Assembly (NCBI RefSeq): GCF_900120175.1
Contig: NZ_FQLF01000002.1
Coordinates: 744,001-808,000, forward strand
Direction: 5' to 3'
From: Oceanicoccus sp. KOV_DT_Chl
Lineage (GTDB): Bacteria > Pseudomonadota > Gammaproteobacteria > Pseudomonadales > Dasaniaceae
Length of the DNA: 64,000 nt
Both the position numbers and the translations under genes were made by a program. Of the stretch, positions 38,090 to 46,960 are shown piece after piece (the first letter of the stretch is position 1; every line of letters starts with the position of its first letter). Under the pieces are notes generated by a model that was not told the origin of the DNA, did no database searches, and saw nothing but the letters and a program-made list of their open reading frames with translations.

Positions 38090-39109
38090 TTAGCGTCGCT
38101 CTATAACCGAAAAGCCATCGCTAACAACTGCCAGACTATCACTCACTATAAACTCCTTGGCTGCGGGCAACTCTTTTACATAGGCATCGAGAAAAGCGAT
38201 AGTAGTCACATTCAACATTTTTAGTGCGTCATGTTGCGCAACCTGCTCACGATCCAAGCGACAAATTAAATTCCCTAAATAATGATCCGCTCCCTGAGTA
38301 ATCAATGCGTAATTTACCCCGGGCGTCGCGGTATCAAAAGACATCTTATGTAATCGCCAGTCGGGCCAAAACCGGGCATTTGAATCCCAGGTACCGGTGG
38401 TCAATAACATTGGCTGATCCATCTGCTGCCAACTCTTATCATTGATAACATCAAACATGGGGCCCGGTGGTGAAATAGCCACAATCGCTTTAATCCGAGC
38501 ATCTCGAAAATACACAAACTGCTCTGTATCCGGATTAAAGGTGCCAGCACCGCCAAATTGTTGCGCACTAAAAGCGCCAAAAGAATGCCCGGTGGCGGCA
38601 ATACGATGGTGGTCTATTTTTCCAGACAGCCCGGCAACTAATTGCTCCACTCTATCTAAATTATCTAACAGCAAAGCAAAGTCTCGCATTCTTTCTTCAA
38701 TCAAACCAAATTGACCGTAGCGAATACTATTGATAATGCCGTGCATCGCACTACAACAATCCAGATGATTAGGTGCAATGACTACATATCCATGACTCAC
38801 CCAGTGATTGATCACCGCATCATATTGATCTTTATCGGACCAGTTACCATGGGAGAATAATAATAGCGGGAATTTCTCGTCATCGGCAGCAGGATAAAAA
38901 ACCGACAACTGCAATTCACTATCAGCCGTCACTGCCAGTATCAGGTCGGTACTGCTAACGACCTGGTAAGGGCCCTTATCGATTTTATACAACGTAGACA
39001 ACGCTTCTGCAGAGGCCTTAAGCGGCTGCGCTTCGGGCAGCACTACCTCATCTGCACAACCCCATACCGTCAATACCAGTGCAAAAATTATAACTAGTCG
39101 GCACATCAT
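38090..39109 (-). CDS. Alpha/beta-hydrolase lipoprotein (PAF-acetylhydrolase/dienelactone-hydrolase-like)
   Basis: 339 residues. A lipoprotein signal peptide ends at a lipobox (LTVWGC, Cys18). The nucleophile elbow is GHSFGAFSAQ, an oxyanion region lies in LLLFSHGNWSDKDQYD, the acid is probably in TTGTWDSNARFWPD and the His in GADHYLGN. This arrangement resembles platelet-activating-factor acetylhydrolase-like esterases. It overlaps the upstream hydrolase gene by 4 nt, so two hydrolases are co-translated. Confidence 0.83.
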   Translation of the reverse strand: MMCRLVIIFALVLTVWGCADEVVLPEAQPLKASAEALSTLYKIDKGPYQVVSSTDLILAVTADSELQLSVFYPAADDEKFPLLLFSHGNWSDKDQYDAVINHWVSHGYVVIAPNHLDCCSAMHGIINSIRYGQFGLIEERMRDFALLLDNLDRVEQLVAGLSGKIDHHRIAATGHSFGAFSAQQFGGAGTFNPDTEQFVYFRDARIKAIVAISPPGPMFDVINDKSWQQMDQPMLLTTGTWDSNARFWPDWRLHKMSFDTATPGVNYALITQGADHYLGNLICRLDREQVAQHDALKMLNVTTIAFLDAYVKELPAAKEFIVSDSLAVVSDGFSVIERR

Positions 39110-40065
39110 TCGTTAACATCCAAATTAGAAGAAATAAATTTCTCTACATCAATCACTGATTGCTGGGGAATCTCAAAGGGCACTATATGACCTACAAAGG
39201 GATAGATTATTTTTTCAACCCGCTGCGCATTCACTAAACGCTCTTCAAACTGAGCAACCGACTCCACTGGCAACTGCGGATTTTTTTCACCCCAAACAAT
39301 TAACGTTGGCGCGGTGATTTTTTTCAGCAAAGGCGATGGATCGTCCCTTTCCCAGCCACGCATTCGATGGAACTCAGCCATGCGATTGCCACTGCCACGA
39401 TACATCTCATGAAATTCTTTGATCACCTCATCAGTAATCAGACTTTTATCAACTACCGGAGCCTCAAGAAAAGCCCGGAAAATACTTTCCGGTAATAGAT
39501 AAAATATATAGCCGCCCCATGAGGGCAAGCCTCGTTCCATATATTTATTTGACACCTTAGGCATACCAGGCGTGTTAATCATCACCAGATCACGAACCTG
39601 CTCGGGACGTGTAGCCGCGTAATAAAAAGCAATCGCGCCACCGGTTGAAGAACCAACTAAACTGAATTTTTCTACACCGATATGTTTGACCAGACTTTCC
39701 AGCAGTACCGATGCTCTTTTCCGTGAATAATCTTCAGTTGGATCCGGGCCCGTTAGACCATGACTGGTTAAATCATAGCGAATTACTGTGTAGTCTTTTT
39801 TCAGCACATCCACCCAGGGCTGCCAAAAACGCATGGTCCAGTAGTGCGAGTGAATTAAAACAATAGCCGGACCTTCCCCTTCAACTTTATAGGCTAAAGA
39901 AACACCATCCACTTCATGGCGCTGAACATTCCCACCGCCATACTTTGCCTCTAATTCACTAATCGGGATATCGCGATAGGCAATTAGCACCCATAGGATA
40001 TAAAGAGCAATCAAAGCAAATAATGCGATGAAAGGGTAGCCTATCAATTTCCAGATAAGTTTCAT
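39106..40065 (-). CDS. Alpha/beta-hydrolase with N-terminal membrane anchor
   Basis: 319 residues. One N-terminal hydrophobic segment (about 7-29) precedes an alpha/beta-hydrolase core: HSHYWTMRFW oxyanion region, nucleophile in VGSSTGGAIA, Asp/Glu region in APTLIVWGEKNPQLP and His in FVGHIVPFE. It resembles MhpC/epoxide-hydrolase-like esterases. It sits 18 nt after an SDR and overlaps the lipoprotein hydrolase, suggesting a small lipid or ester catabolic operon. Confidence 0.85.
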   Translation of the reverse strand: MKLIWKLIGYPFIALFALIALYILWVLIAYRDIPISELEAKYGGGNVQRHEVDGVSLAYKVEGEGPAIVLIHSHYWTMRFWQPWVDVLKKDYTVIRYDLTSHGLTGPDPTEDYSRKRASVLLESLVKHIGVEKFSLVGSSTGGAIAFYYAATRPEQVRDLVMINTPGMPKVSNKYMERGLPSWGGYIFYLLPESIFRAFLEAPVVDKSLITDEVIKEFHEMYRGSGNRMAEFHRMRGWERDDPSPLLKKITAPTLIVWGEKNPQLPVESVAQFEERLVNAQRVEKIIYPFVGHIVPFEIPQQSVIDVEKFISSNLDVNE

Positions 40066-40083
40066 TATTTATTATTCTCGTTG

Positions 40084-40893
40084 TTAAATACCATATGGCA
40101 CTAATTTATCTTTACCAAACCAGCCGAAGATAAAACCGGCCAACATTTTAGGTGTAGTTAATAGTTTTATAAACGTACCGTTATGCGAATCCGCCAGTAT
40201 TCTTTTCACTAACTCCTCTCCCGTCGCCTCCGGGGAAGTACCAAATAAACGAAACATGACACGCCCTTCTTTTTTCCAGCGCTGTTCGCCCATCGCTTTG
40301 GCATCGTTGATTACCATCGGCGTAATCACCATACCGGGATTCAACCACCCAATAGTGACACCGCTACCTTCAATTTCTTTGGCTACGCCGTTTGAGAAGT
40401 AACCTACTGCGCGCTTGGTGGTACCATAACTGACCATAGTCGGGCGGGTAAAACCGTTTTCGCCCATCCCCGCAGTATTGTAGATACGACCACCGCCCTG
40501 CTTTAGCATACCGTTGACCGCAATATGCGTCCCTATCATTACCCCTTTAATATTGACATCGACGATATTCATTAAAGTATCAATATCCGACTCGTGAATA
40601 CTTTTTTGGGTACCACCGAGACCGGCATTATTCACCCAATAATCAATATTACCGTAGCGCTCACTGGCCGCATGCCACAATGACTGCACCTGCTCCTGAT
40701 CGGTAACATCACAAGGTTGTGCAAGCATGCGGCCATCAGCATTACTCCCTGCAATACTGTCTATACGCTGGGCTAACAGCTGTTGGTTTACATCACTGAT
40801 CACCACGTTGAAACCACGCCGATAGAAGGCCTGCGCCAAGCCACCGCCGATACCGCCGGCGCTACCCGTAATCACCGCTGTCTTTATACCCAT
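40084..40893 (-). CDS. Short-chain dehydrogenase/reductase
   Basis: 269 residues, classical SDR: GSAGGIGGGLAQAF (10-23), NNAGLGG, and active-site YGTTKRAVG. It resembles the SDR at 22862-23665 along its length, including the C-terminal WFGKDKLVPYGI versus FSKQQDKFEEYGL. It starts just after a hairpin at 40911-40936 that ends the preceding transcript or attenuates into this one. Confidence 0.88.
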   Translation of the reverse strand: MGIKTAVITGSAGGIGGGLAQAFYRRGFNVVISDVNQQLLAQRIDSIAGSNADGRMLAQPCDVTDQEQVQSLWHAASERYGNIDYWVNNAGLGGTQKSIHESDIDTLMNIVDVNIKGVMIGTHIAVNGMLKQGGGRIYNTAGMGENGFTRPTMVSYGTTKRAVGYFSNGVAKEIEGSGVTIGWLNPGMVITPMVINDAKAMGEQRWKKEGRVMFRLFGTSPEATGEELVKRILADSHNGTFIKLLTTPKMLAGFIFGWFGKDKLVPYGI

Positions 40894-40910
40894 AACGTGT
40901 CTTCACTCGC

Positions 40911-40936
40911 AAAAAAGGCACCTACAGGTGCCTTTA
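40911..40936 (-). terminator. Rho-independent terminator or attenuator
   Basis: Read on the minus strand: AAAGGCAC / GTGCCTTT stem with a six-base loop, then T6. It lies 3 nt after the stop of the 40940-41659 gene and 18 nt before the SDR start, so it may leak into the next operon. Confidence 0.75.
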
Positions 40937-40939
40937 GTA

Positions 40940-41659
40940 TTAATCCTTCATCAGCTCCACAAGCTCATAATGGGTTTGCATATACCCCGCAACGCCCGCC
41001 TTTAAAAATAAATAATCATCGTCAGCGGTGACCCATACATCATAGGGTGGATGCTCCTGAGGTAACTCGCCAGCAGTATCAGTCACCTGAAAATGCCGTG
41101 CCGCAAAAGTGCCCGCCCCGACAGTGACTTCTTCATCCCCCACATACACCAGACTAAAACCACACCTGAAATATTGCGGCCCTGTGGCGCCACGGTGATC
41201 GGGAGACGTTAATAGCATATTGTCAAAACGCTGCTTGCCCGGCCCTTTACTCAAATCAAACAGTTTCATTAATAAGCCATCACCAACAATAGGATGTGAC
41301 TGCAACCATTTACACGGCTCATCCAACTCCAGCCGCTGGGAGATCCGGCCATCGCGCTGATTATAGGTTTCCAGCTCCGCATAATTTTTACCCAAATGCA
41401 TCCAGCCAGTGCCTTCAAATTTACCACCGACACTCAAGCGCACCGAGCAATCCAAAGGCGCAGCATTTTTATCCATCGCCATACATACATCACGAATAAC
41501 GTCAGGTTTATCATCGATTTCACAATGCGCTAACATCACCATATTGCCATCGGACTGGGTGGTTAAGGTAAAATATTCGCGACCACGCTCCTCATTCATT
41601 CTCGCTTCTTGCTTGGAGGAATATAAAATCTTACCGCGGATAGAACTGTGAGTTTTCAT
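40940..41659 (-). CDS. Conserved hypothetical protein, DUF3108-like
   Basis: 239 residues, no signal peptide and no membrane segment. The pattern (FEGTGWMHLGKNYAELETYN, VTVGAGTFAARHFQVTDT, YDVWVTADDDYLFLKAGVAGYMQTHYELVEL) resembles a DUF3108-like beta-rich fold in which a lipid-binding groove has been suggested. The final block, with VGAGTFAARHF and a terminal strand, is the best match. Function unknown. It is followed by a terminator and preceded by the GST gene, 19 nt away. Confidence 0.6.
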   Translation of the reverse strand: MKTHSSIRGKILYSSKQEARMNEERGREYFTLTTQSDGNMVMLAHCEIDDKPDVIRDVCMAMDKNAAPLDCSVRLSVGGKFEGTGWMHLGKNYAELETYNQRDGRISQRLELDEPCKWLQSHPIVGDGLLMKLFDLSKGPGKQRFDNMLLTSPDHRGATGPQYFRCGFSLVYVGDEEVTVGAGTFAARHFQVTDTAGELPQEHPPYDVWVTADDDYLFLKAGVAGYMQTHYELVELMKD

Positions 41660-41678
41660 AATACTGTCTCTTGGTTTG

Positions 41679-42326
41679 TTAACCTTTTAATCGCGCCAGA
41701 AAGGCTTTAAAGCCAGTATCCATCTCTTCCAACACTCTACTGATGTGCTCATTATTATTGGCCCACTGCCACCAGGCTTGTAAATTATCACAACCCGCCA
41801 ATGGATCTTTTTCCCCGAACCAACCACACACTTCAAATACAAAATACATAATGGGTGCCAAATGGCAATCAGCCAAATCTAATGTATCGTGGTCCACCCG
41901 GCCATAATCAGCAAATAATTGATCCAGCAATTTTAATTGCGCTTTCATATTGGCGACATTAGCCGCAATTGTTTCGTCACTATCGGTTTTTTGAAAAACC
42001 TGTGAAAACAATGGAAACAATGCGGTAGAAACATAGGTATCCGGCACCCGACTAAATAAATTCACTAACATTCGCTGCTTAGCATCAGCAGGAATTAATG
42101 GCACCTCAGGATAGCGCTCCTCCAGATAATCCATGATGACTGCAGATTCAGGCAGCACCATATCGCCAATATCCAAAGCGGGTACCTTGCCCGTTGGATT
42201 GACCTTTTTATATTCCGGCGTACGAAAACCTTCTGGCGCAATGATATCAACAGGAATGTTTTTAGCATAAATCTGAATACGAACCCGGGAAGCATAGGGC
42301 GAATGCGGGACACTGTATAATTTCAT
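41679..42326 (-). CDS. Glutathione S-transferase family protein
   Basis: 215 residues. The thioredoxin-like N-domain starts KLYSVPHSPYASRVRIQIYAK with Ser9/Tyr11-type active-site residues and has the cis-Pro/GSH loop KVPALDIGDMVLPESAVIMDYLEERYP (about 50-72). The helical C-domain follows. It is 19 nt from both neighbouring genes in a minus-strand group with the membrane protein 42346-43119. Confidence 0.9.
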   Translation of the reverse strand: MKLYSVPHSPYASRVRIQIYAKNIPVDIIAPEGFRTPEYKKVNPTGKVPALDIGDMVLPESAVIMDYLEERYPEVPLIPADAKQRMLVNLFSRVPDTYVSTALFPLFSQVFQKTDSDETIAANVANMKAQLKLLDQLFADYGRVDHDTLDLADCHLAPIMYFVFEVCGWFGEKDPLAGCDNLQAWWQWANNNEHISRVLEEMDTGFKAFLARLKG

Positions 42327-42345
42327 CTTTAAACCTTATTTATTA

Positions 42346-43119
42346 TTAACAATAGCGCTTACGTGCTATCAGTAACAACGGCAGTGGTGTTAACAATGTA
42401 AGCAGTAATAACACCGACATTCCTACCAAGTCATTGACAACATGCACGCCAATCAATGCATTAGCAAATAAGCCTGCCCATATACCCCATACCCAAGGCT
42501 TGGCTAATTTCATACTGCGCGTCATATCCTTATTCACTTGCTCCGTCGCACCGCTTTGCACCAATTGCGCATAAGCAGGCATAAAATCTTTTAACGCAAT
42601 TCGTACTAATAAACCAAAACCCACTAACGTCGAAAAAATTAACATTTTAAACGGCAGAAATTGCGCCTGAATTAAACTACTATCCAATAAGCCGACAACT
42701 GAATACGCCGTTATAGCAATCACAACGGTGATCCGAAACCAAAAATCAAACCGGGCAACCTTTGCTTTTGCCGCGGCATTACTGGTGAAGTAAAGAAACA
42801 ACACATTGGCTAACCACAGCAACGCCAACAACCAAACCAACCCTAACAACCAACCGGGAATTGCCACCATCCCACTAATACTCGCCATGTGCAGGCCCAA
42901 CGGAAAAATCAGTGGCATCGCCATTTTTGGCCCTTGGTCACAAGCCAACATAATTTTTAAAGCCAACGTTCTGGCCTCTTGCCCGTACTGACTCTGAATC
43001 ACGTACTTGCTACCAAAAAAGGTACCAAGGTCGCCACCAAGCCAATAGACAAAGGCCACGATATGAGCGAATTTCAATAATAGGTATTCCAATCCACACC
43101 TCAATAACGACTGCAGCAT
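42346..43119 (-). CDS. Membrane protein of unknown function, about six helices
   Basis: 257 residues with roughly six to seven hydrophobic segments and few charged loops. His-containing helices (LKFAHIVAFVYWLGGDLGTFF; FPLGLHMASISG; IGVHVVNDLVG) are reminiscent of DUF2269/CopD-like membrane proteins that may bind heme or metal, but I cannot assign a family. It is upstream of the GST gene by 19 nt. Confidence 0.6.
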   Translation of the reverse strand: MLQSLLRCGLEYLLLKFAHIVAFVYWLGGDLGTFFGSKYVIQSQYGQEARTLALKIMLACDQGPKMAMPLIFPLGLHMASISGMVAIPGWLLGLVWLLALLWLANVLFLYFTSNAAAKAKVARFDFWFRITVVIAITAYSVVGLLDSSLIQAQFLPFKMLIFSTLVGFGLLVRIALKDFMPAYAQLVQSGATEQVNKDMTRSMKLAKPWVWGIWAGLFANALIGVHVVNDLVGMSVLLLLTLLTPLPLLLIARKRYC

Positions 43120-43262
43120 CAGTCATTTGTTATAATATAATATCTTTATATCTTTTAAAACCATTGACAGCTATTAGCACTCAAAGCATCAACACCGGGA
43201 GGGGATTATTAGCGGGAAAGGGCTTCCGCGCTTGATATTTATCAGTTTCAGCCAATAAGGCT

Positions 43263-43733
43263 TTAACTTAGCTTAGCGAGCATTTGCTCAAGCTCGCCAA
43301 CCAAGCGACCAGCCTTGTCTGGGCCGATACTGTTAGTCAGGCGATCTACATGGGCTGTCGCTTTTGGCAGCAAGCGCCGATATATCTCACGCCCTTGCCG
43401 GGTAATCCTTACTTCCTTTACCCGACTATCCTTCGCTGCGACCTTCCGCCGCACCAACCCATCGCGCTGCATTTGATCAATCACTCGACTGAGAACGGCC
43501 TGCTCCGCACCGGCCATCTCAGCTAAAACACCCACCCGGCTGCCATCCATCACCATCAATATGGACAACACCTGCCAACGCTGGATAGTTAAACCCTGCG
43601 GTCGCAACTCCTGCAACCACAACTGATTTACCTTGTTCGCCAAGCGATTCATTAAGTAGGGGAGTAAATAGAGATCCACCGACTGACTCACCCCTAATGG
43701 GAGTTCCGTATCAGGTATTTTGCTAGATGACAT
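43263..43733 (-). CDS. MarR-family transcriptional regulator
   Basis: 156 residues. The winged-helix core reads GLTIQRWQVLSILMVMDGSRVGVLAEMAGAEQAVLSRVIDQMQRDGLVRRKVAAKDSRVKEVRIT, with the wing DSR motif. It is divergent from the DUF169-PCP_red gene across a near-perfect palindrome, so it probably controls that gene and itself. Similar regulators respond to small aromatic or lipid ligands. Confidence 0.92.
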   Translation of the reverse strand: MSSSKIPDTELPLGVSQSVDLYLLPYLMNRLANKVNQLWLQELRPQGLTIQRWQVLSILMVMDGSRVGVLAEMAGAEQAVLSRVIDQMQRDGLVRRKVAAKDSRVKEVRITRQGREIYRRLLPKATAHVDRLTNSIGPDKAGRLVGELEQMLAKLS

Positions 43734-43772
43734 AAAGAAGGCTCACAAATCTTAACCAAGTGTCTGGTGCAT

Positions 43773-43792
43773 ATATATGTAATTACACATAT
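43773..43792. promoter_or_regulatory. Candidate MarR operator
   Basis: A 20-bp palindrome with a TGTAATTACA core; 9 of 10 symmetric pairs match. It lies 40 bp from the MarR start and 50 bp from the DUF169 start. Confidence 0.65.
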
Positions 43793-43841
43793 CATACACC
43801 GCATCCTAATTGAAACAACTCCCCCTAAAGGAGGCGAGCAG

Positions 43842-44853
43842 ATGAACATTCCGGGTATTTGCGAAGTATTGGAAGGTAAGATCAGAGGTAAGCCAGTAGC
43901 CATTACCAAATTTTCTACTGAGATACCTAACTCTTATAACGGTATCAAAGTCGACCCCTGCCAAATTCTTCGTCACGCCATGGACGATGGCAAGCGGGTG
44001 TATTTTGATCGCGAGCATCAAGACTGTATTCACGGCGCCTATATCACCGGTGTGCATGAGGGCAATGAGCAAATCCAGTCAGGACGATTGCTGACCGATT
44101 ACATTCCCGCCTACAACGTCGATGCCGCTTACACCTTTAATTCCGGTGAATATATTTTGCCCCAAGGCACCGTTAAAGGCTTCGGTGCAGCACCACTGGA
44201 TGATGTGCCAGCCGGTATTAATATCGACTGGATCGTAGTGGTTTGCACTCCCGGTGTCGCTGGATTGATCAGCGCAGCGCGGCAGTAAAAGACGGTACTC
44301 GCCCGGAGACTGCCGCGGGAAACTCCTACTGCTCCGATATGTTTGTTACCCGTTCTACAATGACAACGTCATTATCACTCCCGGTGATGTAGGTGGCCGC
44401 AATAACAACAAACTCAAAGAGAGCGAACTGTTTGTCATTATCCCCAGCAAGTGGGCTGATGGCCTGATTGATATTCTTGGCAGCCGACCCGATGTCAAAG
44501 GCATTTATGAAGCCACCCGCCCCGTCGACTCACCGTATTGGGACAGACAAAAAGCCAAACAAGCCAGAGCCGAAAACCGCAACGACAAAGTTAGCAAACT
44601 CGCCAAAGAAAAATACGGATTAACTATCAGCATGGACTGGGATTTGGAGGCTCTCGAAACCATCGCCAAAGCCCCTAAATTTGTACGCAAATTTGCAGTA
44701 AGCAATGTTGAGGATTTTGCCGAAGACAATAACCACACCAGAATCAGCGTGGAAGTGGTTCAAGCCCAGGCTGATAGTGCTGGCATGGGGAAGTTTTTGC
44801 AGCAAGCAGAACAAAGCACGCTAGGGAAATGGATTGCCAAGCTAAAAAAATAA
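43842..44853 (+). CDS. DUF169 protein with C-terminal PCP_red-like domain (two single-base frameshifts)
   Basis: A strong AAAGGAGG site lies 7 nt before ATG 43842. The first frame (DUF169) ends at 44288. Restoring one base at 44277-44282 (ISAAxAVKDGTRPE) and another at the CCC run 44349-44351 (MFVTPFYNDNV) rejoins three frames to the stop at 44853, about 337 residues. DUF169 runs about 1-230 (CxxGAYITGVHEGNEQ, VVVVCTPGVAG). The last 75 residues (MDWDLEALETIAKAPKFVRKFAVSN) match the PCP_red domain found in light-independent protochlorophyllide reductase subunit B and elsewhere. Function unknown. Two indels in one gene make true decay conceivable. Confidence 0.75.
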
Positions 44854-45183
44854 CGCTTTAACATTAGTTTCTACCAGGTTTGATGACATAAACCCCGCCC
44901 TGTCTATGCCATTATCCAAGTCGATTTTCTTTACAAAAAAACTTATCAAAAGACCAAAAAATACTATAAGCAATTGAAAATATATATTTTTAAAAACTGG
45001 TTTGTTTTGTGCATATACTTCCACAACTTATATTGTAAGTTTCCCGACTTATTCAATAAGTTAATTTAGATGTATATATGGATACAAAACCGACTGTGGG
45101 AAATAAGGACAAAGAAACACATGTCTTTAGTTACTTTTCCTTTGCGAGGTTACGTAACTTGAAGATATTAAAGGAGAGCTATT
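44854..45183. promoter_or_regulatory. Upstream region of the PEP-CTERM gene with two tandem palindromes
   Basis: Two 15-bp elements of the form ACTTAT-N3-ATAAGT occur at 45026-45040 (ACTTATATTGTAAGT, arms of five) and 45047-45061 (ACTTATTCAATAAGT, arms of seven), centres 21 bp apart. A good AAAGGAG ribosome site precedes ATG 45184. The rest is AT-rich with no supported gene. Confidence 0.5.
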
Positions 45184-45717
45184 ATGTTTAAACAATTAAT
45201 CAAGTCTGTCATTGCGGTTCCCGCACTGGTTCTGACTTGTGCTTCAGCCGTACAGGCTGGACAAATAATCGATGTGGAAGATGTCGACCAGGCTATTTCA
45301 TGGTCAACGCTCGAGTATCAACACAACATCAACGACGAATTCCCTGTCTTTGTACCAGGAACTGCGATTAGCGGCAGCCTCAGCATCGACATCTCTGATG
45401 ATGGTGATAGATGGGGTGAAGGCGCTGTTATCGTAGTTGAAAATCTGGATTTTGATACTGGTGGCACTTGGGGTGCAATTTGGGGTTCGGCCACACCTGG
45501 CTGGGTTAACGACCTTGAAATTGAGGCGATTGCTTCTCTGAATGTAGACGGCTTTTTGAATGTCAGCATTTCTGGCCTGGGTGATTTCTATGTGGGCAGT
45601 TCTACATTGACAGTAAATACTGCCGATGTTGCTTCAGTACCAGAGCCAGGCTCATTAGCGCTTTTAGCCTTAGGCTTAATTGCTGTTGGTGTGAGCCGTC
45701 GCTCTATTCAACACTGA
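45184..45717 (+). CDS. PEP-CTERM sorting-signal protein
   Basis: 177 residues. An N-terminal signal peptide (cleavage near AVQA-G) and a C-terminal PEP-CTERM signal: VPEPGSLALLALGLIAVGVSRR (PEP motif, hydrophobic helix, Arg pair). The middle is acidic, beta-rich and without cysteine. Such proteins are processed by an exosortase and linked to extracellular polysaccharide or biofilm. No exosortase gene lies in the window. Confidence 0.88.
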   Translation: MFKQLIKSVIAVPALVLTCASAVQAGQIIDVEDVDQAISWSTLEYQHNINDEFPVFVPGTAISGSLSIDISDDGDRWGEGAVIVVENLDFDTGGTWGAIWGSATPGWVNDLEIEAIASLNVDGFLNVSISGLGDFYVGSSTLTVNTADVASVPEPGSLALLALGLIAVGVSRRSIQH

Positions 45718-45735
45718 TCAATTATACTTCCCCCC

Positions 45736-45761
45736 AAAGCCGAGCCTAGCTCGGCTTTTTT
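45736..45761 (+). terminator. Rho-independent terminator after the PEP-CTERM gene
   Basis: Stem AAAGCCGAGC / GCTCGGCTTT with loop CTA and a T-rich tail, 19 nt after the stop and 11 bp from the convergent NmrA-like gene. Confidence 0.88.
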
Positions 45762-45771
45762 ATTTCAGTTT

Positions 45772-46947
45772 CTAACGCCCTCCCTTTGCCGGCTTAATCT
45801 CATCAATCCCCCAGGCCTGCAGTTTTTTATCAAATGTCCAGCGCGGATGTATTCTATCCAGATCAGCTAAATCCTCTTCTGAAGCAAAGTCATAACCATT
45901 GGCCCCATCGTTATACCACTGGGTATAACGCAAAGGATAGATTACCTCATTGTTGTATAAGGAAATCATGCGCATCACAAAAGGAGGGAAGCGTTTGAAT
46001 TTAAACGTAGTGCCATGCTTATTAAGTTTTTCTGCCATCGCTGAACGCTGCTCTCCGGTTAATGCGCAGGAAGCCACAGAAAAATTCTGATTGGAAAAGA
46101 CTTCAGGGAACTCAAAACAAGTCCCCACCCACTTGCCCACATCACGAACATCTACCCAGTTAACCATAAAATCCTTTTCCATAATGCAGGGCATATAATC
46201 TTCATGTATCAAATTGCGGGACATGGCGGTATCACCCCTAAAATCCTCAGTCGCGGTATGATCAACGCGGTGCATGCCGTAATAGTATGCAGGTCGATGA
46301 ATACAGGTAATATTTAACCCCTGCTCTCTAAGGAAATCTGAAATTCGATGACGCTGCTGAATCCACCATGGTGCCTCTGGTGCCTCATCAACAATGCCGC
46401 GAACTTTGTCAGTAGGAAATACTAACGTCACTCCGTGTTTTACTCCATTAGCATGCATTGCGGCAGCAACAGCTTGAACCTGCTTCATCACTGCAGCACG
46501 ACCACCAGCGGGGTCATTACCATGATTAGTAATTTTTCCAGCCTTGCTGGTATTCGCAGTAACATAGATCACCACGCCTTCACATCCTGCAAATGCTTCT
46601 GTAAGCACGTCTTCTGAATTCATATCGGTGTGCGGGCGCAGGGTGAGTAAACCAGGAGAGGATTGCTCCACCTTTGAAAGTAATTTTTGTAAGCGTTTTT
46701 CTGCCGTGGTACCCGGCGTACGGTACATCGCCCGTACGCGAAACAAACCGGTATTACACAATTCTTCAACGATGGCATAACACTCCCAACCGGTGGCACA
46801 GGTCACCCCAATCAACGGTAATTGATCAACCGGTTTAGGCTTTAACTCTGGTCGTTCAGCTTTAATCGCTAACACAGCATCAATTAATTTTTTATTATTC
46901 CGCTTGATGGCTTCTTGGCCCAAGCGAACAGCAGTATTTCGATCCAT
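45772..46947 (-). CDS. NmrA-like atypical SDR
   Basis: 391 residues. A Rossmann start LIGVTCATGWECYAIVEELCNTG (about 43-65) replaces the usual GxxGxxG with a looser GVTCATGW, as in NmrA-type regulatory or reductase SDRs. VVIYVTANTSKAG, PTDKVRG and NWVDVRDVGKW follow the family layout. No YxxxK is obvious. It is 14 nt downstream of a membrane protein gene, in the same minus-strand unit. Redox sensing or an isoflavone-reductase-like reaction is possible. Confidence 0.75.
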   Translation of the reverse strand: MDRNTAVRLGQEAIKRNNKKLIDAVLAIKAERPELKPKPVDQLPLIGVTCATGWECYAIVEELCNTGLFRVRAMYRTPGTTAEKRLQKLLSKVEQSSPGLLTLRPHTDMNSEDVLTEAFAGCEGVVIYVTANTSKAGKITNHGNDPAGGRAAVMKQVQAVAAAMHANGVKHGVTLVFPTDKVRGIVDEAPEAPWWIQQRHRISDFLREQGLNITCIHRPAYYYGMHRVDHTATEDFRGDTAMSRNLIHEDYMPCIMEKDFMVNWVDVRDVGKWVGTCFEFPEVFSNQNFSVASCALTGEQRSAMAEKLNKHGTTFKFKRFPPFVMRMISLYNNEVIYPLRYTQWYNDGANGYDFASEEDLADLDRIHPRWTFDKKLQAWGIDEIKPAKGGR

Positions 46948-46960
46948 ATTATTACTCTCT

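Noticed and set aside
43767-43841. Upstream start of the DUF169 frame at 43767
   Set aside because: The strong AAAGGAGG site is placed for ATG 43842, and the upstream codons overlap the MarR palindrome.
44842-45024. 60-codon minus-strand frame with one hydrophobic segment
   Set aside because: The hydrophobic stretch is explained by AT-rich sequence; no ribosome-binding site or family match, and it overlaps the DUF169 gene end.
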